DNA of 64,000 bases from Sipunculus nudus. Its lineage: Eukaryota > Annelida > Sipuncula > Golfingiida > Sipunculidae. The notes beneath the pieces were generated by a model that saw nothing but the letters and a program-made list of their open reading frames with translations, did no database searches and was not told where the DNA came from. The stretch is from contig CM049311.1 of the NCBI GenBank assembly GCA_026874595.1, forward strand, positions 44,765,676 through 44,829,675, written 5' to 3'. The position numbers and the translations under genes are program-made. Below, in pieces: positions 1 to 12,688 of this stretch; the stretch's first letter is position 1, and each line of letters starts with the position of its first letter.

Positions 1-3000
1 GCAAGAGTCTTATGACAATTATTAACATTACAGAAATCATAATGAGAACTTGTCTAAGATCTGATTTTTTTATCATATTCAAATTTTTTTAATTAAGAAA
101 AATGTATCAGAAAAAAAATTGAAGTATCTCAGCTATGAAACCATTATATGTGTAAAAAATAACACAAGGATAAGAACACCCTATAAATTATACAAGGAGA
201 AAACTAGAGATGGACAAGTTTAATTTATTAACAGAAATAAAAAATTTTGACATTTTAACTTTTTTTTAAATTTTGAAATAAATATAAATTAACAAGCTGA
301 AACCCTTGGAAAAGACCTGGGAATTTAGATTTATATTATAAACTGCATCTTTGTAAATCATTAATTTCCTTCATATAATCCCTTATAGTACATTACAATA
401 TAATTTAATTATTTTTGTTTTCATTATTAAAACTTAAAAGAAAAATACCATACGTGACTCAATGGTGTTACTTGGAATACATTTTCATCCATCCATACAA
501 AATCCATAAAACATCAGTAACTGCAAGGTAATTCCCTGTTACTCATCAACTGTCAAATTCCTTTTCTACTGATTATTTTTAAAGTTGTTATTGTAGATCT
601 ATAAAAATTTATTTATTGTTTATTGTTATGCTGTTGGTCTAAACAACTAATAGATGAGCTGGGTTGGACACCTGGATCAGCTGTGGGGAGCAATAAGCTG
701 CCCAATTGCAAGTATATGCCCCGCATCATGCGTGCATAATTGGCAGGAAAGGTCAAGTAGAGGACATACAGGTGACTGAATAGGGCCTGGGTAGAGCCTG
801 GATCTGACATGGTGTCATAAAAACTTTAATAAAAGCTACTGTTTTTGGCCAATTTCTTTCAACTTTCAAAACTAACAAGCTGAAATCCTTATTTCTGCAT
901 GATATGAAAATTATAACAACAGTGCTTACACGAAACAAACATGCCATGATCAAAATTAGGCAAATTTAAGGTACTGATTTTATACTTACACTAACTTATA
1001 AAATTTGAAAAATTCAGAACTAATGTTGGGTATACAATTGAATCTTGATTAAATGTTAATGTTATATCCCTGACAAAAAAAAATCTCTGGCTTCAGCAAT
1101 TTTCATGTTAAGGGAGTAAACATATTTCTTGTTTACAAAGTGCATTATGTTAGGGGACATAACTTAAAACAATTAAGCAATACTCACATCATTTCCGATA
1201 TGTGCATAGAGTATAAATAGAAGAACATGTATATTTTATATGATCAAAGTCAGATCAGTGGTTTGATATTAGGCAGTCTTGAAGTGTAACAATGGGTTTT
1301 TAATTGAAAATTAAAGTTTTTTCTTAATATCTCGAAGGAATAAAGTTCTAGTGACCAAACGTTTGGAATGGTAGGGGGGTTTGGGGGACATCTAACTGTA
1401 TGCCAAATTTTGGGAGCTGAGAGCTGGCCTCGGAAGCTGGGGAGCTGAGCTCTAGCAAACTGCATAACATTTGCTTGATCTAAACAATACTTTACATGGT
1501 GCTTGAAAACTTGAATAAAATCTACAGTTTTTGATCAACTGGTTTCAAAATTCAATTATTAAGAGATGAAATGATTATGGTAGCATGCTGTGAAAATTAA
1601 ATCCACAGCAGTTACAGGAAAAAAATGTGCCATGGTCAAATCTGGGCAAAATTTAAGTTACTGATTTTATATTTATGCTAATAACTTAAAAATTTTTAAA
1701 TATTCAGATCTAATTTTGGGTATACAATTGAATCTTGATTAAATATAGTTATATACCTGAAAGAAAGTCTCTAGCTTCAGCAATTCTCAAGTTAAAGGAG
1801 TAATATATTTCATGAATTTTTTAAAGTGCATTATGTTTGGGCCCATTACTTCAAGAATTTAAAAAATATTGAGTAATTTCTGGTACATAGGAAATATATA
1901 GAGGAATTAATATATTAACAAGGGACCTATGGGTCACGGCGCTCAGCTGTTATATATGATAAAAAATATTATTTAGAAATGCGACACATGCTGGTTTTTT
2001 GTTGTAATAAATATAAGCTGTATTATGAGTTGTTGTTGTTTAGCTTATGTATGATTTTGATAGTACCTTTGGAGACAGGGAAGAGGACTGATTTCATTTA
2101 TTTTATTAACAAATGGAGTACTATTGTAACACAGATTTTGACTTGGTCATATAACTTATAAGCAGAACATATAATATAAGAGTTTAACTATTTATTAAAA
2201 AAATACAAATATTGTCCCAAATATAATTTTTATTTAAAATAATAAGAGAATCGTATGATTTTTTAAAATGAAATATAACTGAAGTGATTATTAAAATAAT
2301 ATTAAAGAATATATTCATGAATCCATTCATGAATACATTTTGAAAGTATTTGCACTGGTATTCATACACTTTCATTTTTACCTGAATTCCCATTCTTAAT
2401 GCAAGTAATTTTATAATGGAGTACAAATTCATATTTGTATTTAAATACAATTGCAAAGTATTTGCACCATGTCTGGTATTTATATAGTTTTCACCAAACA
2501 ATGATGTTGAGAATCCAGAATATACAAAATTCACACATTTAAATAATGATCATAAGTACCTGGTTTTATGGCTTTTATTTATATTAAAAAAAATAAATGT
2601 AATATATTCATTTTGGACTTATTTCACATCAATGTACACACTAGACACAGTAGGAATCTAGATGAATATTATCAACTGCATCTTTGTCTATCATCAATTT
2701 CCTTCATATGATCCCTAATGATTAGTAATGAAAATATGATTTACTTTTTTATCATTAACCTGAACTGAAAAATACTGCATGGTGTTATTTGGAATATGTG
2801 ACATTCTATCCATTGATACAAGATTCTTATATCATCAGTAACTGCAAGTTAATTTCCTGTTATTATAAACTAACAAATTCCTTTTCTATTTTTCTTTAAT
2901 TTGTTATTAAAAATCAATAAAAATTTATTAATTTATGGTTAATTGTTATGTTGTTGGTTAAAACTACTAGATGAGTTTGGTTGGACACCTGGATCAACTG

Positions 3001-3778
3001 TGGCTGGCCATAAGCTGCCTGGCTGCCCCAGTGAATGCCTGGCTTCAAGCATGCATAATTTGCTGAAAGTTCAACAAGGTCAACATACAGGTGACTCAAG
3101 AGGGGCTGGAGAGAACGAAGCTTCAATTTTTGGCCAATTTCTTTCAGCTTTCTAAACTAAAAAGCTGAAATCCTTATGTGTGCATGATATGAAAATTATA
3201 TCAACAGTGCTCACAGGAAACAAACGTGCCATGGTCAAAGTTGGGCAAAATTTAAGGTACTAATTTTATATTTATACTAATAACTTATAAAATTTGAAAA
3301 ATTCAGAACTAATTTTGGGTATTCAATTGAATCTTGATTAAATAATGTTACATCCCTGACAAAAAATCTCAGCTTCAGCAATCCCCTTGTTAAGGGAGTA
3401 AATATATTTCTTGATTTTTTACAAAGTGCATTATGTTTGGGCCCATAACTTAAAACAATTACGCAATACTGACATCATTTCTGGCATGTGCATAGAGAAT
3501 GCATAGAAAAAATATAAATATTATATATGATTAAAGTCAGACCAGTGGTTTTGACATTAGGCAGTCTTGAAGTGTAACAATGGGTTTTTAATGGAACAAG
3601 TGACCCATGGGTCATGACACTCAGCTGACTGGGAAGAGATTCGCAAAAGGAAATTTTATCATCAGAATGGTAGTATATACCCATTCAACTGAAGCATCAA
3701 ACAGATTAACCAACAGGCCAAGATTTAGTCTGTATTTATATATCTCAAAAATAGAGAAAAATGTGTAAACTTTTAAAA

Positions 3779-4949
3779 CTAGAATACGGGTAACCGACAA
3801 GTGACTACATGTATCTGCCAAAATCGGATAGTGAGGCATGGATTGAGTGGCAAGGGGAAATAGAGTGAGGTATGTTGCATATTAGCATGGATGTCTGCAG
3901 CCTAAATGTGTATGTAGGTTGTGCCACCTACCACAAATCCAGAAAGCTGTCCAAGCTGTATACACCTGCAAAATTTTAGGCAGAAAAGTCAAACCACTAC
4001 ATGTATATGAGCGATTTTTGCCCATGGCAGACAAACAGACAAACACTGTGCAAAAATCTTTGCAGGTAACCCCTCCAGTTTTGTGTATGATAAAGACCTA
4101 TGTGAGATCTAAACACATGCACAATTTTGGCCCAATCGGTCAAATGGTTCCTGAGATATGGGCTTGGATGTGTCCAGCGTTAACTAGAATGTAGGTGGCG
4201 CCACCTGTCATAAAATCAAGAAAGCTGTCCACGATGTATAAACCTGCAAAATTTTAGGCAGTTATGTCGAACCACTACAGAGAAATGAGTAATTTTAGGC
4301 CACGGCAGACTAACAGACAGACGCTTTGCAAACATTGTTACAGGTGGCGCCACCATTTTTTGTGTATGTTACAGAGCTATCAAAGGGCTACATTTGTATA
4401 AAGTTTATTTCCTGATCGGTCAAACGGTTCCCGAGATATAAGCTTGGATGTCATCAGCGTGAACGTGAACGTAGGTGGCGCCACCTGTCATAAAATCAAG
4501 AAAGCTATCCTGGATGTATACACATGACAAATTTCAGGTGAATTAGTCAATTCACTGCAGAGATATGAGTGATTTTAACCCAAGGCAGATGAACAGATGG
4601 ACACTGTGCAAACATGGTTACAGGTGGCGCCACCATTTTTTGTGTATGTTATAAAGCAATCCAAGGGCTACATTTGTATCAATTTTATTTCCTGATCGGT
4701 CAAACGGTTCCCGAGATATGAGGGTTTATGAGTGGAAACAGACCCACAAATGGACACTGGATAGAGAGGAAAGGTCAGAGGTCAATGCAAATTGGTTAGG
4801 CACCAGTTCACATGTGACCCGATAATAGGTGTAAGTTTGGGAAAAATCGGTCCATTAGTCTCCGAAGAGTTCTCTGGAAACGAACGCCGCCGCAGCGGAC
4901 GAACTCGGTCAAAAACATAGTATCCGCAAAACTTCTTTTTGGCGGATAC
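3779..4949 (+). mobile_element. Family-b hairpin element
   Basis: Starts CTAGAATACGGGTAACCG and ends in a hairpin whose arms are GTATCCGC and GCGGATAC with an A/T-rich inner stem (4919-4949). Inside are about 140-bp half-units carrying the 12-bp palindrome GGTGGCGCCACC (near 4193, 4343, 4474 and 4623) and the phrases 'aaattttaggcag', 'gagatatgag' and 'acagacaaacag'. Other copies are at 10061-11510 and 62823-63974. Confidence 0.75.
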
Positions 4950-6230
4950 AAAAATACAGGTGGCTCCACCAGTCTGCAGAAACTAATAAAAACACTTAAT
5001 GGTCAATATCCATGCAAAAAATCATGGTGATCTCTGCATTAGTTGTTCAGATACTTCAGTTTTTGTATCAAATTGTCCATTATTCTGAGGGATACTTCGG
5101 AGTCCTATAGCTTGAAGGATATGGGTAACAGAGACCTAATTTCAAGTTTCCACAGGCACCTTTCATGGGCCTCCTTGCATGACAAGAATGAAGATTCTAG
5201 GTCCAGTTGTTGCGATTTGTACCCTGTTGACAGATAACCACATCTTTAAAGGTCTCAAAAAAAAGAAAAAAATTCATAAAAATTTGAAAAAAAAATAGAG
5301 GTGGCACACCCAGTCTGCAGAAACTGATGGAACAGCTCATGATCAATATGTATGCCGAAAATCATGACCATCAGTGTTGTAGTTATTGAAATACTGCAGT
5401 TTTTGTATCAAATTTTCCATTATTCTGGGGGGGGGGGGGGGTATTTTGGACCCATACAGCTTAAAGAATATGGGTAACAGAGACCTAATTTCAAGTTTCA
5501 ATGGAGACTTTTCATGGGTCTCCCTGTGTGTCAAGAATGAAGATTCTTGGTCCAGTTTTTATGATTTGTGCCCTGTTAACAGATGTTCATATCTTTAAAG
5601 GTCTCAAAAATACAGAAAAATTTTGTAAAAAAACCCGAACAAATACAGGTGGTGCCACCAGTCTGCAGAAACTTATGAAACACTCCATGATCAATATCCA
5701 TGCAAACAATTATGGTTATCTCTGCATTAGTTGTTCAGATACTTTAGCTTTTGTATCAAATTTTCCATTATTCTGAGCTGTACTTTGGAGTGCCATAGCT
5801 CAAAGGATATGGGTAACAGAGACCAAATTTCAGGTTTCCATGGAGACTTATCATGGGTCTCCCTGTGTGTCAAGAACGAAGATTCTAGGTCCAGTCGTTA
5901 CGATTTGTACCCTGTTGACAGATAACTACATCCTTAAAGGTCTCAAAAATGGAATTCGTGAACATTGAAAAATACAGGTGGCGCCACCAGTCTGCACAAA
6001 CTGATGAAACATCTCATGATCAATATGTATGTCGAAAATCATGACCATCAGTGATGTAGTTAATGAGATATTGAAGTTTTTGTATGAAATTTTTGACTTT
6101 TCTGGGGGGTACTTTGGGGCCACATAGCTCGAAGGATATGGGTAACAGAGACCTAATTTCTGGTGTCCAAGGAGATTTTTTATGGACCTCTCAGAATCCC
6201 AAGTTACAAGTTCTAAGTCAAGTGGTTACG
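4950..6230 (+). repeat. Tandem core of about 340-bp units (4 copies)
   Basis: Units begin at about 4955, 5297, 5647 and 5978 with AATACAGGTGGCKCCACCAG followed by TCTGCAGAAACT, and contain 'ttttgtatcaaat', 'ccattattctg' and 'gatatgggtaacagagacc'. A 17-base G tract (about 5418-5434) lies inside the second unit. The short ORFs here are frame echoes of the repeats. Confidence 0.85.
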
Positions 6231-6244
6231 ATTTGTGCCTGGTT

Positions 6245-6300
6245 AACGGACGGACAGACGGACAGACGGACAGACAGACAGACGGACAGACGGACGACGG
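6245..6300. repeat. ACGG/ACAG microsatellite
   Basis: Runs of ACGG and ACAG just before the 3' end of the element at 6344. The same arrangement recurs at 7170-7203, 7478-7502, 16565-16600, 16921-16995, 22366-22392, 23066-23100, 33072-33097, 46139-46206, 47513-47560 and 54076-54097, always shortly before a terminal hairpin. Confidence 0.9.
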
Positions 6301-7514
6301 ACAAAGAGTGATCGCTAAAGAGTGACTTTCAGTCAGCTGAGCTAAAAATGAAGTTTTTCATTAATATCTCGAAGGTATTAAGTCCTAGTGACCAAATTCT
6401 TGGCATGGTAGGGGATTTTGGAGACATCTAATTGTTTGCCAAATTTTAGGAACTGAGAGCTGAAGCTGGGGAGCTGAGCTCTTGCAAACTGCATAACACT
6501 AGCTTGATGTAAACAATATGTTACATGGTGCTTGAAAACTTGAATAAAATCTACAGTTTTTGATCAACTGGTTTCAAATTTTTGGTGTTAACAGACAAAA
6601 TGCTAACATAAACATGCTGTGAAAATTAAATCCACAGTACTTACAGGAAAAAAACGTGCTATGGTCAAAGTTGGGCGAAATTTAAGGTACCAATTTTTTA
6701 TTTTTGTTAATATTTTTAAAAATTTAAAAGATTCTGATCTAATTTTGGGTATACAATTTAATTTTGATCAATTAAAGTTATAATATGCGAAAAAAAGTCC
6801 ATAGCTTTAACAGGTTTGGTGTTAAGTGATCAAATATATTTCCTGATTTTTTACAAAATGCATTATGTTTGGGCCCATAACTTTTTTAAATTATATAATA
6901 CAGACATAATTTCTGGCATGTACATAGGAACTATATAGAGGAATATTTATGGTAAATATGAGGTAAAACAGATGAGTGGTTTTGATATTATGCAGTCCTA
7001 AAGTGTGAAAATAGGTTTTTAATAAAAAATTGAAGTTTTTCCTTAATTTCTCAAAGGAACGAAGCCTCAAAAACCCAGTTTTTGGCTTGGAAGGAGATCT
7101 TGGGGACATCTAACATTATGCCGAATTTTGGATTCCTAGGTCTTACGGTTTTAAAACGTGCCACATCTACGGACGGACGGACAGACGGACGGACAGACGG
7201 ACCGACGACAGACAATGGACCACGACTATAGCTCAGATGACTTATAGTCAGCTGAGCTAAAAATGGTCAATATCAGGTCAGTGGTTTTGATATTACACAA
7301 TCTTGAAGTGTAACAATGGGTTTTAAATGGAAAACAGAGGTTTTTTCCTTAATAATTCAAAGGAACGAAGTCCCAGTGACACAATTTTCGGTATGGTAGG
7401 AGTTTTGGGGACATCTTAAGCAATGCCAAATTTTAGATTCGTAGGTCCAACGGTTTCAAAACATGCCAGTTTAACGGACAGACGGACGGACAGACGGACA
7501 GAGGACCACAACTA

Positions 7515-7545
7515 TAGCTCAGCTGACTTATAGTCAGCTGAGCTA
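7515..7545 (+). other. Family-a 3' terminal hairpin (perfect 13-bp stem)
   Basis: Arm TAGCTCAGCTGAC, loop TTATA, arm GTCAGCTGAGCTA. One-mismatch or shortened versions end the copies at 7259, 16648, 23148, 33142, 42381, 46236 and 54145. Position at the element's very end fits a replication-termination hairpin of Helitron-like elements; it is not a bacterial terminator. Confidence 0.85.
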
Positions 7546-8067
7546 AAAAATGTCCACTACAAGTTATGTTAATTATCATGCTTTTTACAATGGAGTTAAC
7601 TTTTATTCAATAATTACATGTTACCTATACTCAAGAGTAGCACTAGCACAAATGATATGAGAGCTACTATTTATCCAAAATCAATTGCAATTATTGAGCC
7701 AAATATAATTTTAATAAAAAAATACTAATAGTATCATCTGAAAAGATTTTTTAAAAATAATATAACTGAAATAAATGATTATTAAAATTATATTATAAAG
7801 GTATTCATGAAGGCATTCATGAAAAATATTTTAGAAGTATTTGTACTTGCATTCGATACTTTCTTTTTTCCTGTATTAGTATTTGTATTCATTTTCATGA
7901 TTGAACTATTGAATATTTGTATTCATATTCAAATACAATTATTAAGTATTCACTCAATGTCTCCTATTTATACAGTTTCTGTCAAACAAAGCTGTAGAGA
8001 ATCCAAATGAATTCTCAAATTAAAGTAACAATCATAAGTACCTGGTTTTATGGCTTTAATTTATAGA
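7546..8067. repeat. Body fragment of a further family-a-related repeat
   Basis: Matches 39566-39780 ('ccactacaagttatgttaa', 'caagagtagcactagcaca') and the 2170-2580 type body, including GTATTCATGAAGGCATTCAT around 7801. No gene seen. Confidence 0.6.
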
Positions 8068-9490
8068 ACAAGGGACCCATGGGTCACGGCACTCAGCTGA
8101 TCATGATTGGACAATAAATGTATAACAATTGAGATACTGTATTGAGTCGATAAAGCTAATGAATATCATGGACATGTTGGGCTATTATAAAAGAATTTAA
8201 TGTAATATACAAGTAAATGATGTAGGAAATAACCTTACTGATTGATTAATATGGAGTAAAATATAGTGGTATATTTTTTATTTATTTGGGAGGTGTTGAA
8301 AAAAGCAATATATTTGAGCAAATATAAATGCAATGACAGTATACTAAGCAATGGTAGAATGATAATAAGGCTATCTGTTGAAAGATCTAAAGTGTATTGA
8401 AGTCTGCAAGATTTCAATTTGACAGATATAATGTTATGATTAACTACCATAATGAGGGGATTTATAAATTTGTGACTGTATGACATGATATCTCTTCCAT
8501 TACATTAGTTACAAGTTACATTATTTTGATGCTCACCATGTCTACATATTACACAATATCAAATTTACAATTTCTGGCATGTACATAGGTACTTATGGAC
8601 AAACAGCTATACAAAATATAAAAATATGAATATATCTGATTCATCTTGTTCTTGTTTACTCAGGCTCACATTGGGATGGGGTTCGAAAAAGGGAATAGTG
8701 AGGGCAGCAATTAGGACTGGATGTAGAGAGAAAAGGAGAGAGAAAGAAGGGGGTGGAGCACTCAACAGTACTTAAACACCTGGAAGGTTAAAATCTAAAA
8801 TATTATGAAATGTAGATAAAGTCTCAGAGGAAGAGGTAATCTAGGCCATGGTTGGTTGATATGATTGAAGAAATTGTTGCAAATAATATTTTGAGATCTG
8901 ACCATATGTTTCCATTAGTTATCTTTTTGATAAGCTGTTGACAGTTCAACAGTTTACACATTTGTCTAATGAGATCCAATTAATTTAATTAAAACATTTT
9001 TTTTCAATTGTATGATTTGTATACGGTTGACATAACATCCCCACAGGTGGATTGACTTGATTGTGGGGGGGGGGGGGATATGATGGGAGTAACAACGCCT
9101 CTGTCTCTCTGTAGTATTTTCTTTAATTGTTAAATTTTATGCTATAGCAATAGCACTATTGTCACAGTGCCAAGCAGCAAGGACTCAGTGGGGTGAAGAA
9201 GGGGATGGTGGGAGTTACAACACCCTTGCATATACATACAGGATATGAAATTTTATTCAACAGCGCTTATAAGATAAGTTTATTCATGATCATTACATAT
9301 TTAAAACAGGCAGAAAGATGGAGAAACAAAGCAAATCCTTTTTTCCCCATTCTACTGAGGCCGGAAAAATTTAACTATTTGCATTAATTCCTTTTTTTTC
9401 ATTACATCATTTTTTCCAGGTTTAAAAATGTAACTATACATTTACAGTATAACATATATATGTGATTGTGAATAATTCAAGTTTAGTTTA
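8068..9490 (+). mobile_element. Family-a element, second body type, 5' part
   Basis: Starts ACAAGGGACCCATGGGTCAC then CTCAGCTGATCATGATTGG. The same body follows the starts at 43093 and 61641 ('gggctattataaa', 'tatttgagcaaatat'). No matching 3' end could be assigned; similarity fades after about 8750. 8750-9490 is otherwise featureless AT-rich sequence with a G tract at about 9066-9077. Confidence 0.55.
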
Positions 9491-9517
9491 TTCTAGTTTA
9501 TAGTACCTGTCAACAGA

Positions 9518-9618
9518 ATGGGATGGAGGGAGGAAGGGAGGCATGGGGGGGGGGGGGGGGGGAGAGAGAGAGAGAAAAGAGAGAGAGATAGCAGGAGAGA
9601 GAGAGCCAGACTGTCATG

Positions 9619-9650
<32 letters not shown>

Positions 9651-9722
9651 GAGACAGAGAGAGAGACAGAGAGAGAGAGCTAGACTGCCAGAAAGAGAGA
9701 GAGAAAATGAGAGAGAGAGGCT
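9518..9722. repeat. GA-rich simple repeat with G tract
   Basis: A G run at about 9546-9562 followed by (GA)n/(GAGACA)n to about 9722. Low-complexity Arg/Glu and Ser/Leu ORFs on both strands are artefacts of this tract. Confidence 0.95.
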
Positions 9723-10060
9723 CTCTGGTAATTACTGCCTGACCAAGCCTGACCCAGACACTCACAGAGGCAGTAGGTCAGAAGTGAAGGTGTTATGTAA
9801 CAGCCTACCACACTGCATTTATACTGACCCAGATGTAAACAATCATGACATGGTGCTTGAAAACTTGAATGAAATCTACAGTTTTTGATCAATTGGTTTC
9901 AAATTTCAGATTTTAACAGATGAAATGCTTATGTGTACATGCTTGGAAAATTAAATCCACAGCACTAACAGAAAAATTGAATATTTTTATTTTTTTTTAA
10001 ATCATATCAGAATAAAAAGAAAAGTATTCTCAGCTATGAAACTAATACATGTGTTAAAAA
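9723..10060. repeat. Fragment of family-a-type body
   Basis: 9840-9990 matches the 'catggtgcttgaaaact...cagtttttgatcaa' segment found at 1495, 6531 and 22441. It then continues as the same kind of sequence as 100-170 up to the family-b insertion. Confidence 0.6.
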
Positions 10061-11510
10061 CTAGAATATGGGTAGTCGACAAGCGACTATGTGTATCGGC
10101 CAAAATCAGAGTGGAATGGGTGAAATGAGGCATGGATTGAGTGGCAAGGGGAAATAGAGTGAGGTGTGTTGCATATTAGCATGGATGTCTGCAGCGGAAA
10201 TGTGAATGTAGGTTGCGCAACCTACCACAAAATCCAGAAAGCTGTCCAAGTTGTATACATATGCAAAATTTTAGGCAGATAAGTCAAACCACTACATGTA
10301 TATCCCACAGCAGACAAAAAGAAGGACTTGTGCAAAAAAGGTGGCAGGTGGCGCCACCAATTGTGTGTATGATTAAGAGCTATGTGAGATCTATACACAT
10401 GCATAATTTCAGGGGGATATGTCAAACCAGTCCTGAGATATAAGCCTGAATGTCTGCAGCGTTAACATAAATGTTGGTGGCGCCACCTGCCAAAAAATCA
10501 AGAAAGTTATCCAAAGTGTATAGACACGCAAAATTTTAGGCTGATAAGTCAAACCACTACTGAGATATGAGTGTTTTTAACCCACGGCAGACAAACAGAC
10601 GGCCGCTGTGCAAAAATGGTTGTAGGTGGTGCCATCAGTTTTGCATATAATAAAGAGCTATGAGAGATCTATTCACATGCAAAATTTTGGCCAAATCAGT
10701 CAAATGGTTCCCCAGATATGAGCTTGGATGTCTGCAGCATAAACTAGAATAAGGGTGGTGCCACCTGTCATAAAATCAAGAAAGCTGTCCAGGATGTATA
10801 AACCTGCAAAATTTTAGGCAGATATGTCAAACCACTGCCAAGATATGAGTAATTTTGTCCCACAGCAGACAAACAGACGGACGCTGTGCAAAAATGATTG
10901 CAGGTGGCGCCACCAGTTTTGCATATGATAAAGAGCTATGTGGGATCTATACACATGCAAGTTTTCAGGAAGATTCGTCAAACCAGCCTGGAGATATAAG
11001 CATGGATGTCTGCAGCGTGAACATTGAATGTAGGTGGCGAAAACCTGTCATAAAATCAAGGAAGCTATCCAGGATGTATACGTATGCCAAATTTCAGGTG
11101 AATTAGTCAAACCACTGCCGAGATATGAGTGATTTAAACCCAAGGCAGAGGAACAGATGGACACTGTGCCGACATGGTTGCAGGTGGTGCCACCATTTTT
11201 TGTGTATGTTATAAAGCTATCCAAGGGCTACATTTGTACATATTTTTTTTCCTGATCAGTCAGATGGTTCCCGAGATATGTGGGGTTATGTGTGGAAACA
11301 GACGCACAAATGAACGCTGGGCAGAGAGGAAAGGTCAGAGGTCAACGCCAATTGGGTAGGCACCAGTTAACATGTGACCCGATAATTGGTGTAAGTTTCG
11401 GAAAAAATCAGTCCAGTAGTCTCAGAGGAGTTCTCCGGAAATGAATAAGGCAGCAGTGGAGAAACCGGGTCAAAAACATAGTATCCGCAAAACTTCGTTT
11501 TGGCGGATAT
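10061..11510 (+). mobile_element. Family-b hairpin element (empty site at about 160)
   Basis: Starts CTAGAATATGGGTAGTCG, where TAGTCG-acaag-CGACTA forms a 5' palindrome, followed by GTGTATCGGCCAAAA, which resembles the 3' hairpin arm. Ends in the hairpin at 11480-11510. Flanks '...atgtgttaaaaa' and 'aataatcaaaggat' rejoin to match the uninterrupted segment at about 145-175. Contains at least six half-units with GGTGGCGCCACC or close variants (for example 10347, 10478 and 10902). Confidence 0.75.
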
Positions 11511-12688
11511 AATAATCAAAGGATCAAAATTCCCAATATATTATACAAGGAGCAAACTGGAGTTGGGAATGTTAAATTTTATTAAACGAAATAAAGGAAT
11601 CAGTAATATAAATTTTGTTTATTTAACCAGTATCATGTAACAGCTGATACAGCTATCAGTCTTAATGTCATAGTCAAACATATTGATATCTTTAATGAGC
11701 ACTTGTCTGAGTAATATTTTAAATTTTTGACATAATTCAAATTTTTCAAATTTTGTAATAAAAATAAACCAACAAATTAAACATCTGGAAAAGACCTGGA
11801 AATAATTTATTTTCATTTTTATGACTGAAATGAAAAATATCCAATGGTGACTGCATGTTGTCATTTGAGATACATTTTCGCCCATCCATGCACGATCCAC
11901 AAAACATCAGTAATGCAAGGTAATTCCCAAAAATCTTAACTTTAAAATTTCTTTTCTATTATTTGTTCTTAAAGTTGTTATTATAAACCAATATTTTTTT
12001 AAAATTATTGTTTATTGTTATGTTTTTGGCAAAAACAACTACTAGAGGATGGGGGTTGAACAGTCAGATCAAGCTGAAGCCACCCATTAGCTGGCTGGCT
12101 GCAGAGTATGCCTCAAGCATGCATAATTGGCCTGAAAGGTCAATAAGGGGACATATAGGGGGGCTTCAGTATAGCCTAGGTTGACATGGTCTCATAAAAA
12201 CTTTAAAAAAAGCAACAGTTTTTGGTCCATTCCTTTCAAATTTCAGAATTTAGAAGCTGAAATTCTTATGTGTGCATTATATGAAAATTAAATCAACAGT
12301 GCTTACTGGGAAGAAACGTGCTATAGCCAAAGTTGGGCAAAATTTAATTTTATATTTTTTCAAATAACTTATTAAATATGAAAAATTCAGATCTAATTTT
12401 CAGCATACAATTGAATCTTGATTAAATGAAGTTTCATCCCTGAAAAAAACTCTCTAGTTTCAGCAATTCTTATGTTAAGTTAGTAAATATAATTCCCGAA
12501 TTTTTACAATTTGCAAAATGTTTGGGCACATAACTTCAACAAATTACCCAATACTGACCTAATTTTTTGTACTGAAGTTGGGTATGTTTAATTTTATTAA
12601 CTGAAATAAAGGAATCAGTACTATAAATTTTGATTATTTACCTTGTATCAGGTAACAGCTCATACAGCCATGAGTCTAAATGTCATTA
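11511..12688. repeat. Family-a-type body hosting the next insertion
   Basis: Matches 180-960 and 2590-3400 (segments 'acaaggagcaaac', 'taaaagtt', 'ttgttatgtttttgg', 'gtgctatagccaaagttggg'). 11661-11690 preserves the uninterrupted version of the site occupied at 12687-14080. No gene seen. Confidence 0.6.

Larger units (their letters stand above)
3596..6344 (+). mobile_element. Family-a element nested at third level (exact empty site known)
   Basis: Starts ACAAGTGACCCATGGGTCAT and ends AGTCAGCTGAGCTA. Left flank ...TTTAATGGA and right flank AAAATGAAG join to give the uninterrupted sequence present at 19806-19824, so the insertion is exact and without target duplication. Contains a nested family-b element (3779-4949), a tandem array of about 340-bp units (4950-6230) and a microsatellite (6245-6300). 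A nearly identical copy starts at 62640. Confidence 0.85.
1918..7259 (+). mobile_element. Family-a element nested in the outer one
   Basis: Starts ACAAGGGACCTATGGGTCAC, then CGCTCAGCTG, and ends CAGCTGAGCTA. Its own sequence is 1918-3595 plus 6345-7259; the interruption is a third element. An ACGG-type microsatellite at 7170-7203 precedes the tail at 7229-7259. The body, including the TTCATGAATCCATTCATGAA near-palindrome around 2315, matches copies at 19256, 51513 and 61357. Confidence 0.75.
1..7545 (+). mobile_element. Outer family-a hairpin element, 5' end outside the window
   Basis: The host parts are 1-1917 and 7260-7545; the rest is inserted material. The body (for example 590-960 and 1250-1560) matches the body of the complete copy at 51513-54145 and of other copies. 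It ends with a microsatellite of GACGG/GACAGACGG units (7478-7502) and the family tail hairpin at 7515-7545. No convincing coding capacity; the short ORFs here recur in every copy and are broken differently in each. Confidence 0.7.

Noticed and set aside
7515-7545. Hairpin followed by A/T-rich sequence as a transcription terminator
   Set aside because: It ends a dispersed mobile element in animal DNA; a bacterial-type terminator makes no sense here.
9493-9888. Ser/Leu- and Arg/Glu-rich ORFs
   Set aside because: Translation of a GA-rich simple repeat.
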